In this document: positions 45,827-53,647 of the stretch, in pieces | How positions within the stretch are numbered: the stretch's first letter is position 1 | How the letters are laid out: every line of letters begins with the position of its first letter | Source of the DNA: Armatimonadota bacterium | GTDB lineage: Bacteria > Armatimonadota > UBA5829 | Direction of reading: 5' to 3' | Length of the DNA stretch: 64,000 bases | NCBI GenBank assembly: GCA_023474015.1 | Contig: JAMCYN010000129.1 | Coordinates: 19,803-83,802 of the forward strand | Translations under genes and position numbers: made by a program | The notes under the pieces: model-generated | What the model was told of the DNA's origin: nothing | Databases searched by the model: none | The model's input: only the letters and a program-made list of their open reading frames with translations

Positions 45827-45832
45827 GATAAC

Positions 45833-46924
45833 ATGGAACTCATCGACCTGCTGAAAGTGGCCGTAAGCAAACGCGCATCCGACCTGCACCTGATGGTCGG
45901 CGTGCCGCCCGTGCTCAGGATTCACGGCGAGATTATTGTGGCCAACGGCGACCCGCTTACTTCCACCGATACCCAGAGACTTATCCTGGGCACTCTGCCC
46001 GAGGAAAAGAAACAGGCGCTGGCTAAGAACTTGCAGTTGTGTTACTCGATGAAAATTCCCGATTTGGGGTACTTCAGGGTCAGCATATATCACGAGCAAG
46101 GTGAACTCGGCGCGGCTGTGCGCATCGGAATGACACAGATACTCAGCCTGGAAGAGTTGGGGCTGCCGCCCGTTGCAGCCGAACTCACCCGGAAACCATC
46201 GGGGCTGATACTCATCACCGGCCCAACCGGATCAGGCAAGACAACCACCCTCAACTCCTTGATCGACCTCATCAATCGCGACAGGCGATGCAAGATTATC
46301 ATGGTCGAGGACCCTATTGAGTATGTCCACCCGAATAAGCGAAGCATTATCGTGCAGCAGGAGGTTCATACCGACACTCACTCGTTCAGCGAGGCGCTGG
46401 TGCATATACTGCGCCAGGACCCAGACGTAATCGCCGTGGGTGAGATGAGGGATCTTGAGACGATAGCGACGGCGCTTACCGCCGCCGAAACGGGCCACCT
46501 CGTCATAAGCACTCTCCATACTCCTGATACGTCGCAGACTGTCGACCGCATTATCGACGTATTCCCGCCTGCTCAGCAGACTCAGATTCGCATGCAAATG
46601 GCATCCAGCCTCGAGGCTGTAATATCGCAACAGCTTCTCCCGCGAGTGGACAGACCCGGACGCATATTGGCGACCGAAGTGATGATAGCGAATCCTGCTG
46701 TCAGGAACATAATCAGGGAAAACAAGACGCAGTCACTGTATAACGTCATCATCACGAGTCAGTCCCAAAATATGCACAGCATGGACTCAAGCCTGAGAGA
46801 CCTCTATCAAAAGGGCATTATTACATACGACACGGCTGCAACACGCGCCAAGGTGCCATCTGAGATGCGATCTTTCAATGACCGCGCAGCGGCGGTATCA
46901 TCTGATGCAATTGAACAACTATAG
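45833..46924 (+). CDS. pilT: PilT-type secretion/retraction ATPase
   Basis: This 363-residue hexameric ATPase of the GspE/PilT superfamily shows Walker A GPTGSGKTT, the Asp box IIMVEDPIEYVH, Walker B RQDPDVIAVGEMRD and the His box TGHLVISTLHT. The AVRNIIRE motif near residue 280 is typical of PilT retraction ATPases. PilT disassembles type IV pili and so powers twitching or DNA uptake. No pilin or pil genes are adjacent. It lies 6 nt after the S26-like gene, and the radical SAM frame overlaps its 3' end, so here it is part of the Ycf46-type operon. Confidence 0.93.
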   Translation: MELIDLLKVAVSKRASDLHLMVGVPPVLRIHGEIIVANGDPLTSTDTQRLILGTLPEEKKQALAKNLQLCYSMKIPDLGYFRVSIYHEQGELGAAVRIGMTQILSLEELGLPPVAAELTRKPSGLILITGPTGSGKTTTLNSLIDLINRDRRCKIIMVEDPIEYVHPNKRSIIVQQEVHTDTHSFSEALVHILRQDPDVIAVGEMRDLETIATALTAAETGHLVISTLHTPDTSQTVDRIIDVFPPAQQTQIRMQMASSLEAVISQQLLPRVDRPGRILATEVMIANPAVRNIIRENKTQSLYNVIITSQSQNMHSMDSSLRDLYQKGIITYDTAATRAKVPSEMRSFNDRAAAVSSDAIEQL

Positions 46925-47966
46925 ACTGGTTGCAGATGGTAAACGGCTGCCGGCGCACGTGCATTCCGCGCGCCGGAGAGTCGGCTCGGTCTCTCTACTG
47001 GAAGCAAAGTCGCGGATAGCGAACCGAATGCTTGAATCGTGCGCTTTGTGCGAGCATCGGTGCGGAGCAAACAGGCTGGCGGGAGAAACAGGATTCTGTG
47101 GTGTCGGACGAGAGAGCTTCTACTTTTTTGAGCAGACTCTGTGGGGCGAAGAACCTCCGCTGATTCCGTCTCACGAAGTATTCTTCTCGGGGTGCAATCT
47201 CCGGTGCAAGTTTTGTTACAGTGGGCGGGCGCTGCTCAACCCGAATCTGGGCACTTGCCTTGTGCCGGAAGATTTCGCGGAGCTCATCAAGGCCCGCCGC
47301 GAAGAAGGCGCGATCAATCTCAACCTGATAGGCGGAGAACCGACAGTTCACCTGCCCGCGATTCTGGAGACTCTGCGACTTCTCGACGCCCCAGCGCCGA
47401 TTGTCTGGAACTCGAACTTCTTTATGTCCGAGGAGACCATGCGGCTGCTGGACGGCGTGGTCGATCTCTACCTTGGTGATTTCAGATTCGGCTGCGATGC
47501 GTGCGCCGAGCAGTTGGGCGGAGTGAATGGTTACGTATCGACGGCCAAGCGGAACTTCAAGTCCGCCTTTGAGTCCGGCGACCTGATAATTCGACATCTG
47601 CTGCTGCCGGGTCATATCGATTGCTGCCTGATTCCGATTGCCGACTGGGTCAGCGAGAGCTTGCCTAACGTGCCGTTTAATCTGATGTTCCAGTATACGC
47701 CGTTCTTCGAGGCGCTCGATGATCTGGCGCTTTGTCGCTCGCTGACTCCTGAAGAAGAGGGGCGAGCGCTCGAGATTGTTGAGTCGCGTGGGCTTAACAC
47801 CCGGAGTTGGAAGAAACCTCTGGGCAATGCGCCGCGTGGCAACGGTATCGGCGTGGGCGAAATATCGACAACGATCACAATCCGGCCTGACGGACGGGTC
47901 GGCATTATGCATTTGCACGGCGAACTGATTGGTGTGCTTCGAGCACTCGAATGCGGAGGAGAATAG
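46905..47966 (+). CDS. COG1313-type radical SAM protein (PflX-like)
   Basis: An N-terminal cysteine region CALCEHRCGANRLAGETGFCGVG is followed by GEEPPLIPSHEVFFSGCNLRCKFCYSG, holding the radical SAM CX3CX2C triad. LNLIGGEPTVHLPAIL follows. This layout is that of the uncharacterised pyruvate-formate-lyase-activase-like COG1313 family. I place the start at the ATG at 46905 inside the end of pilT; an ATG at 46878 is in the same frame and neither has a strong ribosome-binding site. No glycyl radical enzyme is near, so the target is unknown; another operon product would be the natural candidate. Confidence 0.85.
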   Translation: MQLNNYRLVADGKRLPAHVHSARRRVGSVSLLEAKSRIANRMLESCALCEHRCGANRLAGETGFCGVGRESFYFFEQTLWGEEPPLIPSHEVFFSGCNLRCKFCYSGRALLNPNLGTCLVPEDFAELIKARREEGAINLNLIGGEPTVHLPAILETLRLLDAPAPIVWNSNFFMSEETMRLLDGVVDLYLGDFRFGCDACAEQLGGVNGYVSTAKRNFKSAFESGDLIIRHLLLPGHIDCCLIPIADWVSESLPNVPFNLMFQYTPFFEALDDLALCRSLTPEEEGRALEIVESRGLNTRSWKKPLGNAPRGNGIGVGEISTTITIRPDGRVGIMHLHGELIGVLRALECGGE

Positions 47967-47967
47967 C

Positions 47968-49542
47968 ATGACGGAACAGACTAATAACCCCGTAAGAAAC
48001 ACTGCTCTCGACGAGATCGAGGTGCTGGTCAGGGCCAGATATCCGGTGATCTATGTGGTTAGTTGGGAAGAAACTCGCGTTGAGGAAGCCATCGCGGAGA
48101 TAGCTTCCAAACGTGAAAAGAAGGTCTTCACCTGGTCGGTCTGCCGTGGAGTAGTTCCGCACGGAACATCACCTCAATCACAACGAAACACCGATGCGAA
48201 GACCTGTGATCCCGTTGTCGCCCTCAACCAGGTGCTCGATATGATGGACCCGGCCATTTATGTCTTCAAGGATTTTCACCCGTATCTGTCCGACCCAGCC
48301 GTCATCCGCAAGGTGCGCGAGGTGGCGCTGTATCTCAAGAACAGCTACAAGACACTGGTGCTGGTCTCACCAACGCTTCGTCTTCCGCTGGAGTTGGAGA
48401 AGGAAATCAGCGTAGTCGACTTCGGGCTTCCGGGGCGCGAGGATGTAACCGAACTGCTCGAAAACACTGTCGCCGAAGTCAACAAGAACGCCGGGCTGAA
48501 CGTCAATCTCAGCGACACCTCAAAAGAGTCGCTGGTTAACGCTGCGATGGGCCTGACGATAAACGAAGCCGAGAACGTGTTTGCCAAGACTCTCGTAAAG
48601 ACCGGCGGACTATCCGACAAGGATATTCCGATCATCCTCTCCGAAAAGGAGCAGATCATTCGCAAGTCGGGGATGTTGGAGTATTACAGAGCATCTGAAG
48701 AGTTCGGCAATGTGGGCGGCATGGAGGAACTCAAAGATTGGCTCCGAAAACGCAGGTCGGCATTCTCGTCGGAAGCACGGAAGTTCGGACTGCCCAGCCC
48801 CAAAGGCGCTCTTCTAATCGGAGTTCAAGGCTGCGGAAAGAGTTTGTGTGCTAAGGCGCTCGCATCCTACTGGCGCGTCCCATTGTTGCGACTCGACCTC
48901 GGCAAAGTCTTCTCGAGCCTTGTCGGGTCTTCGGAAGAAAACATCAGACAGGCGGTGCGGGTGGCTGAGTCGGTCGCCCCAGCTATCTTGTGGATGGACG
49001 AAATCGAGAAGGCATTCGCCGGCACGCAGAGCTCTTCATTCTCCGATGCAGGCACTACCTCGCGCGTCTTCGGAACATTTATCACCTGGCTGCAGGAGAA
49101 AACCGCGCCGGTGTTCGTTATCGCTACTGCGAATAACATATCCCAACTCCCTCCCGAACTCCTCCGTAAAGGCCGCTTCGACGAGATATTCTTCGTCGAT
49201 CTGCCCGATCGAACCGACCGCACGGAGATATTCCGAATCCATATTGCAAAACGCGGTCGCAACCCCGAGGCTTTCGATCTCCAACAACTTGCCGAGGCGT
49301 CCGACGGCTTCAGCGGGGCCGAAATCGAAGAAGCCATTTCTTCTGCATTGTTCGATGTATTTGATAACGGGCAGGATCTTTCGACCGAAGCGATACTGGC
49401 TAGTATACAAGCCACGGTCCCGCTGTATCGCACCATGAAAGAGGATATCGAGAGACTGCGGGAGTGGGCGCGAAACCGCGCCCGCCCCGCAAGTGCCACC
49501 CAGACTTCCGGGTTCATATCAGGAAGAAAACTCGAGTTGTAG
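47968..49542 (+). CDS. Ycf46-type AAA+ ATPase
   Basis: The ATG at 47968 has GGAGGAG upstream and lies one base after the preceding stop (524 aa). An N-terminal regulatory half (IEVLVRARYPVIYVVSWEETRVEEAI... and VYVFKDFHPYL-like block) precedes an FtsH/Vps4-type AAA module. That module has GALLIGVQGCGKSLCAKALA (Walker A, GxxGxGKS), LWMDEIEKAF (Walker B), FVIATANN (sensor 1), RKGRFDEIFFVDLP (arginine finger region) and GFSGAEIEEAI (sensor 2). Ycf46-type proteins are widespread but poorly understood. It closes a seven-gene operon with the DUF1257-like and DUF2997 proteins, and presumably remodels a protein complex. Confidence 0.92.
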   Translation: MTEQTNNPVRNTALDEIEVLVRARYPVIYVVSWEETRVEEAIAEIASKREKKVFTWSVCRGVVPHGTSPQSQRNTDAKTCDPVVALNQVLDMMDPAIYVFKDFHPYLSDPAVIRKVREVALYLKNSYKTLVLVSPTLRLPLELEKEISVVDFGLPGREDVTELLENTVAEVNKNAGLNVNLSDTSKESLVNAAMGLTINEAENVFAKTLVKTGGLSDKDIPIILSEKEQIIRKSGMLEYYRASEEFGNVGGMEELKDWLRKRRSAFSSEARKFGLPSPKGALLIGVQGCGKSLCAKALASYWRVPLLRLDLGKVFSSLVGSSEENIRQAVRVAESVAPAILWMDEIEKAFAGTQSSSFSDAGTTSRVFGTFITWLQEKTAPVFVIATANNISQLPPELLRKGRFDEIFFVDLPDRTDRTEIFRIHIAKRGRNPEAFDLQQLAEASDGFSGAEIEEAISSALFDVFDNGQDLSTEAILASIQATVPLYRTMKEDIERLREWARNRARPASATQTSGFISGRKLEL

Positions 49543-49690
49543 CGGCTATTGAGACGGCAACGAACTCGTTTTATCCACCGGTAATCAATCGAACTTTTTC
49601 GCTCGTCAAGTCGTCATGCCAAACAAGGGTGTGCATCTTCCCCCAAGTCAAGGCATATGAGCGAAATTGCGGCGGATGAGGAGGCCTGAG

Positions 49691-49987
49691 ATGAACCGCG
49701 GACAATTCAAGTTTGCACTCGGCGTAGCCATTGCGTTGGCTCTCTTCGTGTTGGCGATTCCCATATGCTGCCACCAACTATGTCCCAAACCATTTCCTTT
49801 TCTTACAGTTACAGGGTATACAATATGCTTTACTCAAAGCGCTAGCTTGTATATCAAGCGGCAATGCACCACCAAGTCTTTCCAGATGGAAGAACCACTC
49901 ATCACGAAAATCGTATATATCCCAGCATATTGGCGTTGGTGCTTCGGGAACTTTATTCCCGAAACGAACCAGAGCTACCAACTTTAG
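49691..49987 (+). CDS. Small secreted or membrane protein, unknown
   Basis: An ATG at 49691 follows AGGAGG with 9-10 nt spacing. The 98-residue product opens with a basic N-terminus and a hydrophobic stretch (ALGVAIALALFVLAIPICC), a signal peptide or lipoprotein-like anchor. The rest has no known motif, and its 3' third encodes the dispersed palindrome at 49941-49965, so the original end of the gene may have been altered. The strong ribosome-binding site and signal are the main support. Confidence 0.5.
   Translation: MNRGQFKFALGVAIALALFVLAIPICCHQLCPKPFPFLTVTGYTICFTQSASLYIKRQCTTKSFQMEEPLITKIVYIPAYWRWCFGNFIPETNQSYQL
49941..49965. repeat. Dispersed palindrome, copy 2
   Basis: GCTTCGGGAACTTTATTCCCGAAAC is the near-copy of the palindrome at 29366-29389, with the same arms and AT-rich centre. 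It lies in the 3' end of a small open reading frame. Confidence 0.75.
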
Positions 49988-50019
49988 GTTCCATCCACAA
50001 TCCCAAATCCAAAATCTCC

Positions 50020-50445
50020 CTACCCCCAATACTTCCTATCGAGGCTTCTGTACTGCACCGCCTCGGCGACGTGCTCGATACCGATGGATTCGGAGCACGC
50101 GAGATCGGCAATGGTGCGGGAGAGCTTGAGGATGCGATCGAACGCTCGGGCGGAGAGGCGGAGGTGCTCGATGGCCTGCTTGAGCATGGATTCGGCGTCG
50201 GCGTTGAGCTTGCAGTAGAGCTTCATCTGGCGGGTATTCATCTGGGCGTTGCAGAATATCTTGGAGCCAGTCAGGCGCGCGTTCTGAATCTCCCTCGCCG
50301 ACTTGACCCTGTCGCGGATCAGCGTGGACGACTCGCCCGAGGACTTGCTCATCAACTCGTTCTGCTTCAGCCTCGGGACTTCGACGTGAATATCGATTCG
50401 GTCCAGTAGCGGCCCGGATATCCTTTGAAGGTACTTGTGGATCAT
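50020..50445 (-). CDS. Stand-alone ComM C-terminal (Mg-chelatase C) domain, copy C
   Basis: The protein is almost identical to copy A (only Ala/Ser exchanges in KSAREI and DLAC over 141 residues) although the DNA has diverged at dozens of mostly third-codon positions. The frame is open upstream to 50544 and includes the CPCG cysteine block, but no start codon is found there. The first ATG (50445) begins at [14 protein letters not shown]. The AAA core of ComM is missing. As in copy A, an HTH gene reads away from it on the other strand and the 5' ends overlap. Confidence 0.55.
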   Translation of the reverse strand: MIHKYLQRISGPLLDRIDIHVEVPRLKQNELMSKSSGESSTLIRDRVKSAREIQNARLTGSKIFCNAQMNTRQMKLYCKLNADAESMLKQAIEHLRLSARAFDRILKLSRTIADLACSESIGIEHVAEAVQYRSLDRKYWG

Positions 50446-50507
50446 ATGGGGTGTACATGTGCAGGGCTTGATATGGTCGTTATAGAAGCCGCAAGGGCAT
50501 TCCTGCG

Positions 50508-50756
50508 TTGCCTTTCTGCCATGTTCAACTTTGTGCCCAAAAACCTATACCAAAGGCTTATCCTCGTGAGTTGAAGATCTTGGGAGACCACTTGCGAAAG
50601 AAGCGGCTCGACCTCGGGCTTCTGCAGAGAGATGTTGCCCAAATACTTGGCGTTACTGAAGCATCGGTCTTCTACTGGGAAACGCATCGCAATTCACCGC
50701 GTGTCGGAGTTTTGCCCCAAATCCTTGACTTTCTTGGCTACTCTCCCCTAAGCTAG
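50508..50756 (+). CDS. Small XRE-like HTH regulator, copy C
   Basis: A TTG at 50508 opens an intact 82-codon frame: [20 protein letters not shown], then ILGDHLRKKRLDLGLLQRDVAQILGVTEASVFYWETHRNSPRVG and LDFLGYSP. This is a common small HTH family in environmental bacteria. The last two codons and stop are supplied by the end of the IS701-like element inserted right behind it. Its DNA-binding helix differs strongly from copy A (TEASVFYWETHRN against SMPSIQYWESNRV), unlike the neighbouring ComM domain. Confidence 0.7.
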   Translation: MPFCHVQLCAQKPIPKAYPRELKILGDHLRKKRLDLGLLQRDVAQILGVTEASVFYWETHRNSPRVGVLPQILDFLGYSPLS

Positions 50757-51720
50757 GCTTTGTCCATCTTTGATTTGATGGGATAGCAGGGTAATTTATG
50801 GTTCTACCAAATATCCTTTGTGAAAGAATTTGCCATGAACACCCTGCCTAGCGATATTATAGCCATTCTGGGCCGGTATTTAGCCGGCCAGTTTTTGAAC
50901 ATGTTAAAGTGCTCGTTTGCGGTGCTTTTCTCGCCACAGGCAAGCGCACTGTTACATCGGTCTTGCGAGTGATGGGCCTGTCCTGGTGCGAGCAGTTCGA
51001 GAACTACCACCGCGTCCTCAACAGGGACAAGTGGTCGGGCACCATAAGAAGCTCACCGACTGGGCCCGGCAGATGATAATGTAGGTGCGCAGGTGGCTGC
51101 CGGACCGTGAGATAATTGTGGTGGGCGGCAGCACTTATGCCGCCTTGGAACTGCTGGAGAGTTGCGCGAAGCTCAAAGATCCGGTGAGCCTGATAAGCCG
51201 GCTGCGGCTGGATGCGGTGCTTCATGCTTTCCCGACAAAAAGGGAGCAGGGACAGAAGGGACGCCCGCGCAAGAAAGGAGATCGCCTGCCATCTCTGCAG
51301 AGTATTCTGGCCAATCTAAAGAGGAAATGGACCCAGTTCACTGTGGATCGGTGGTATAGCCAGGGCAAGCGGGAAGTGGAGATCATCTCCAACACCTGCC
51401 TGTGGTATTCCGGCTGGATCACTGTTCCCATCCGATGGGTGCTAATCCGGGACCCGCAGGGCAAGTTCGAACCGCAGGCTCTGCTTTCGACAAACCTGAA
51501 GCTCAGGCCGGTCGAGATAATCTCTTGCTTTGTGCGCCGATGGCAGATCGAAGTGACGTTCCAGGAAGTGCGGACCCACCTGGGAGTGGAGACGCAGCGC
51601 CAGTGGAGTGATCTAGCTATCGCCAGAACAACAGCGGCTCTGATGGCTCTATTCTCAATGGTGGCTCACGGGCACTTTATGCAGGAGACTGGCCCCATGA
51701 AACACCAGACCTTTTCGGAT

Positions 51721-53409
51721 GAGGCTGTCTCAAAAGGGCAGCCTCTTTTTATTGTTTAGTAAGCATGTTCTGTAATATAATTTATGTATGAGAAAGAAGA
51801 AGCAAAGCGCCTCAGTTTTCAAGCCCTACGTTCAGAGCCAGTTGATGCTGTTGCCTCCATCTGTGGACGAGTTAGTTGAGCCGAATCATCCTGTAAGAAC
51901 CGTCAGCCGAATAATCGACCAGGTGGATTTGAGTTCCATATTGTCTAAGTACAAGGGTGGCGGAACATCCAGCTATGACCCTCGAATGCTGCTCAAAGTG
52001 CTAATTTATGCTTATCTGTGCAATGTGTTCAGCAGCCGTAAGATCGAAAGTTGTCTTAAAGAGAACATTCATTTTATGTGGCTAAGCGGCATGAGTCGTC
52101 CTGACCACAACACTATAAACCGGTTTCGCTGCGATAAGATTAAGGATTCGCTAAAAGAAGTTTTCTCCCAAGTAGTGATGCTGCTGGTGAACTCTGAGCT
52201 GGTGAATCTGAAAGAGATTTACGTGGACGGCACCAAGATCGAGGCTAACGCGAACCGCTACAGCTTTGTGTGGGGCAAATGCATAAAGAACAATGAGGAG
52301 CGAATAAGGTGTCAGCTAAATGATTTGTGGGATTACTCTCAGCAGATAGCTGCCGAGGAACTCAATGATACAGAGGATGTGGATTTTGCTGTGATCGACG
52401 CTGAGAAAGTTCAGGAGACCATAGACAAGATAAACGCTACTCTTGCGGGCAAGGAAGTGGATAAGAAGGTAAGGCAGAAGCTCAATTACGCTCGAAAGAA
52501 CTGGCCTAGGAACCTAGAGAAGTATAAGCGTCAGAAGGAGATTCTCGGTGATCGGAACTCTTTTTCCAAGACCGATGAGGATGCAACTTTCATGCGAATG
52601 AAAGAGGATCACATGCGAAATGGTCAACTCAAACCGGGCTATAATCTGCAGATCAGCACAAATAACAAGTTCATCGTCAACTACTCTCACCATCCGAAGC
52701 CTACTGACACGACAACACTAACTCCTCATCTCAAAGAGTTCGAGAAGCTTTATGGTGCTTTACCTGAAGTTGTAGTAGCGGATGCGGGTTACGGCAGCGA
52801 GGAAAATTATCTGAGTCTTGAGGCGATGAATATCCAGTCCTATGTCAAACACAATGGTTTCGATAAGCGTTCTAAGTCAAAGAATAAGATCACTTTTACG
52901 TATAATGAGGAGCAAGACTGCTTTCATTGCCCTGCGGGTCGAGTCCTTGCTAGAGCATATTCTTATACCAGTAAAACTGCCAATGGCTTTATCCAAGAAA
53001 AAGTGCGTTACCAATCCTCAAATTGCGAGGGTTGCACTTTACGAGATCAATGCTGCCTTGGGGATTCCAACAGGCAATTAAATATAAACCACCGCCTACG
53101 GCGCTTGCGGAAAAAGGCTGATGAACGCTTGACCAGCGAAAAAGGAATCGAATATCGCAAGAAGCGAGGTATAGAAGTCGAACCTGTCTTTGCAAACATC
53201 AAGCACAACAAAGGTTTCAGGCGGTTCATGCTTCGTGGGGTCGCGAAAACCGAGGTCGAGACAGGATTACTCGCTCTTGCGCATAATATCGCTAAAATGG
53301 CCGCCTAAAAAACTGCAAACTCACCTCAACTAACAGAAATCACATCTTATTTCAGTATGTCTGATTGTCACATAATAGAGGCTGCCTCATTTTCTTGTGA
53401 GACAGCCTC
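51721..53409 (+). mobile_element. IS1182-family insertion sequence
   Basis: The element is bounded by GAGGCTGTCTCA at 51721 and its complement TGAGACAGCCTC ending at 53409. Each end also holds a sub-terminal GGCAGCCTCT arm, so each end can form its own small hairpin. It carries one transposase gene, is visibly AT-richer than its surroundings, and is inserted in the older IS701-like transposase gene. No target duplication is evident. Confidence 0.88.
51788..53308 (+). CDS. IS1182-family transposase
   Basis: This intact 506-residue DDE transposase has the N-terminal domain FKPYVQSQLMLLPPSVDELVEPNHPVRTVSRIIDQVD. The catalytic residues lie in EIYVDGTKIEANANRYSFVW (first Asp), VVVADAGYGSEENYLSL (second Asp) and RGIEVEPVFANIKHNKGFRRFMLRG (Glu). 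A cysteine cluster (CFHCPAGR, CEGCTLRDQCC) is typical of the family. Length, motifs and the intact frame suggest a recent, possibly active copy. Confidence 0.96.
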   Translation: MRKKKQSASVFKPYVQSQLMLLPPSVDELVEPNHPVRTVSRIIDQVDLSSILSKYKGGGTSSYDPRMLLKVLIYAYLCNVFSSRKIESCLKENIHFMWLSGMSRPDHNTINRFRCDKIKDSLKEVFSQVVMLLVNSELVNLKEIYVDGTKIEANANRYSFVWGKCIKNNEERIRCQLNDLWDYSQQIAAEELNDTEDVDFAVIDAEKVQETIDKINATLAGKEVDKKVRQKLNYARKNWPRNLEKYKRQKEILGDRNSFSKTDEDATFMRMKEDHMRNGQLKPGYNLQISTNNKFIVNYSHHPKPTDTTTLTPHLKEFEKLYGALPEVVVADAGYGSEENYLSLEAMNIQSYVKHNGFDKRSKSKNKITFTYNEEQDCFHCPAGRVLARAYSYTSKTANGFIQEKVRYQSSNCEGCTLRDQCCLGDSNRQLNINHRLRRLRKKADERLTSEKGIEYRKKRGIEVEPVFANIKHNKGFRRFMLRGVAKTEVETGLLALAHNIAKMAA

Positions 53410-53647
53410 AACTCTGGCAACAAATGGATTTTAAAATGTCACTCTCAGATACCGACATCGCAAAACCTATACGGGCTGCAATAGAGCAGATGGCAGACAC
53501 CATCTGCTATGCGGCCTGAAATGGACAACGCTTAGCTAAGGTGATTCGTCACCAGGGTTATAGGGTAAGGGACCTCCTGATACTGATCGTTGCCAAACAT
53601 TCAATACCAGAAAGGTCCTTGTCTCGTACCACATCAATGGTAAGTCT

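Larger units (their letters stand above)
50821..53519 (+). pseudogene. IS701-like DDE transposase, broken by frameshifts, stops and an IS1182 insertion
   Basis: Fragments in several frames rebuild a transposase. They are VLVCGAFLATGKRTVTSVLRVMGLSWCEQFENYHRVLNRDKW (about 50911-51030), a 220-residue stretch from 51085 (IIVVGGSTYAALELLE, RRWQIEVTFQEVRTHLGVETQRQW with the catalytic Glu) and, beyond the inserted element, LSDTDIAKPIRAAIEQMADTICYAA ending at 53519. A TAG near 51081 breaks the frame, and the IS1182 element splits the gene at 51721-53409. Confidence 0.85.
50752..53535. mobile_element. IS701-family-like element, decayed and interrupted
   Basis: Terminal inverted repeats are visible: the left end GCTAGGCTTTGTCCAT (50752-50767) matches the complement of the right end, GCTAAGCGTTGTCCAT (53520-53535). 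Both ends are flanked by CTAA (50748-50751 and 53536-53539), a 4-bp duplication that fits the YTAR target known for IS701. Without the nested IS1182 element about 1.1 kb remains, so internal parts have been deleted. Confidence 0.75.

Noticed and set aside
45833..46924. PilB/GspE-type assembly ATPase
   Set aside because: The length of 363 residues, lack of the N-terminal extension and zinc site, and the AVRNIIRE motif fit PilT.
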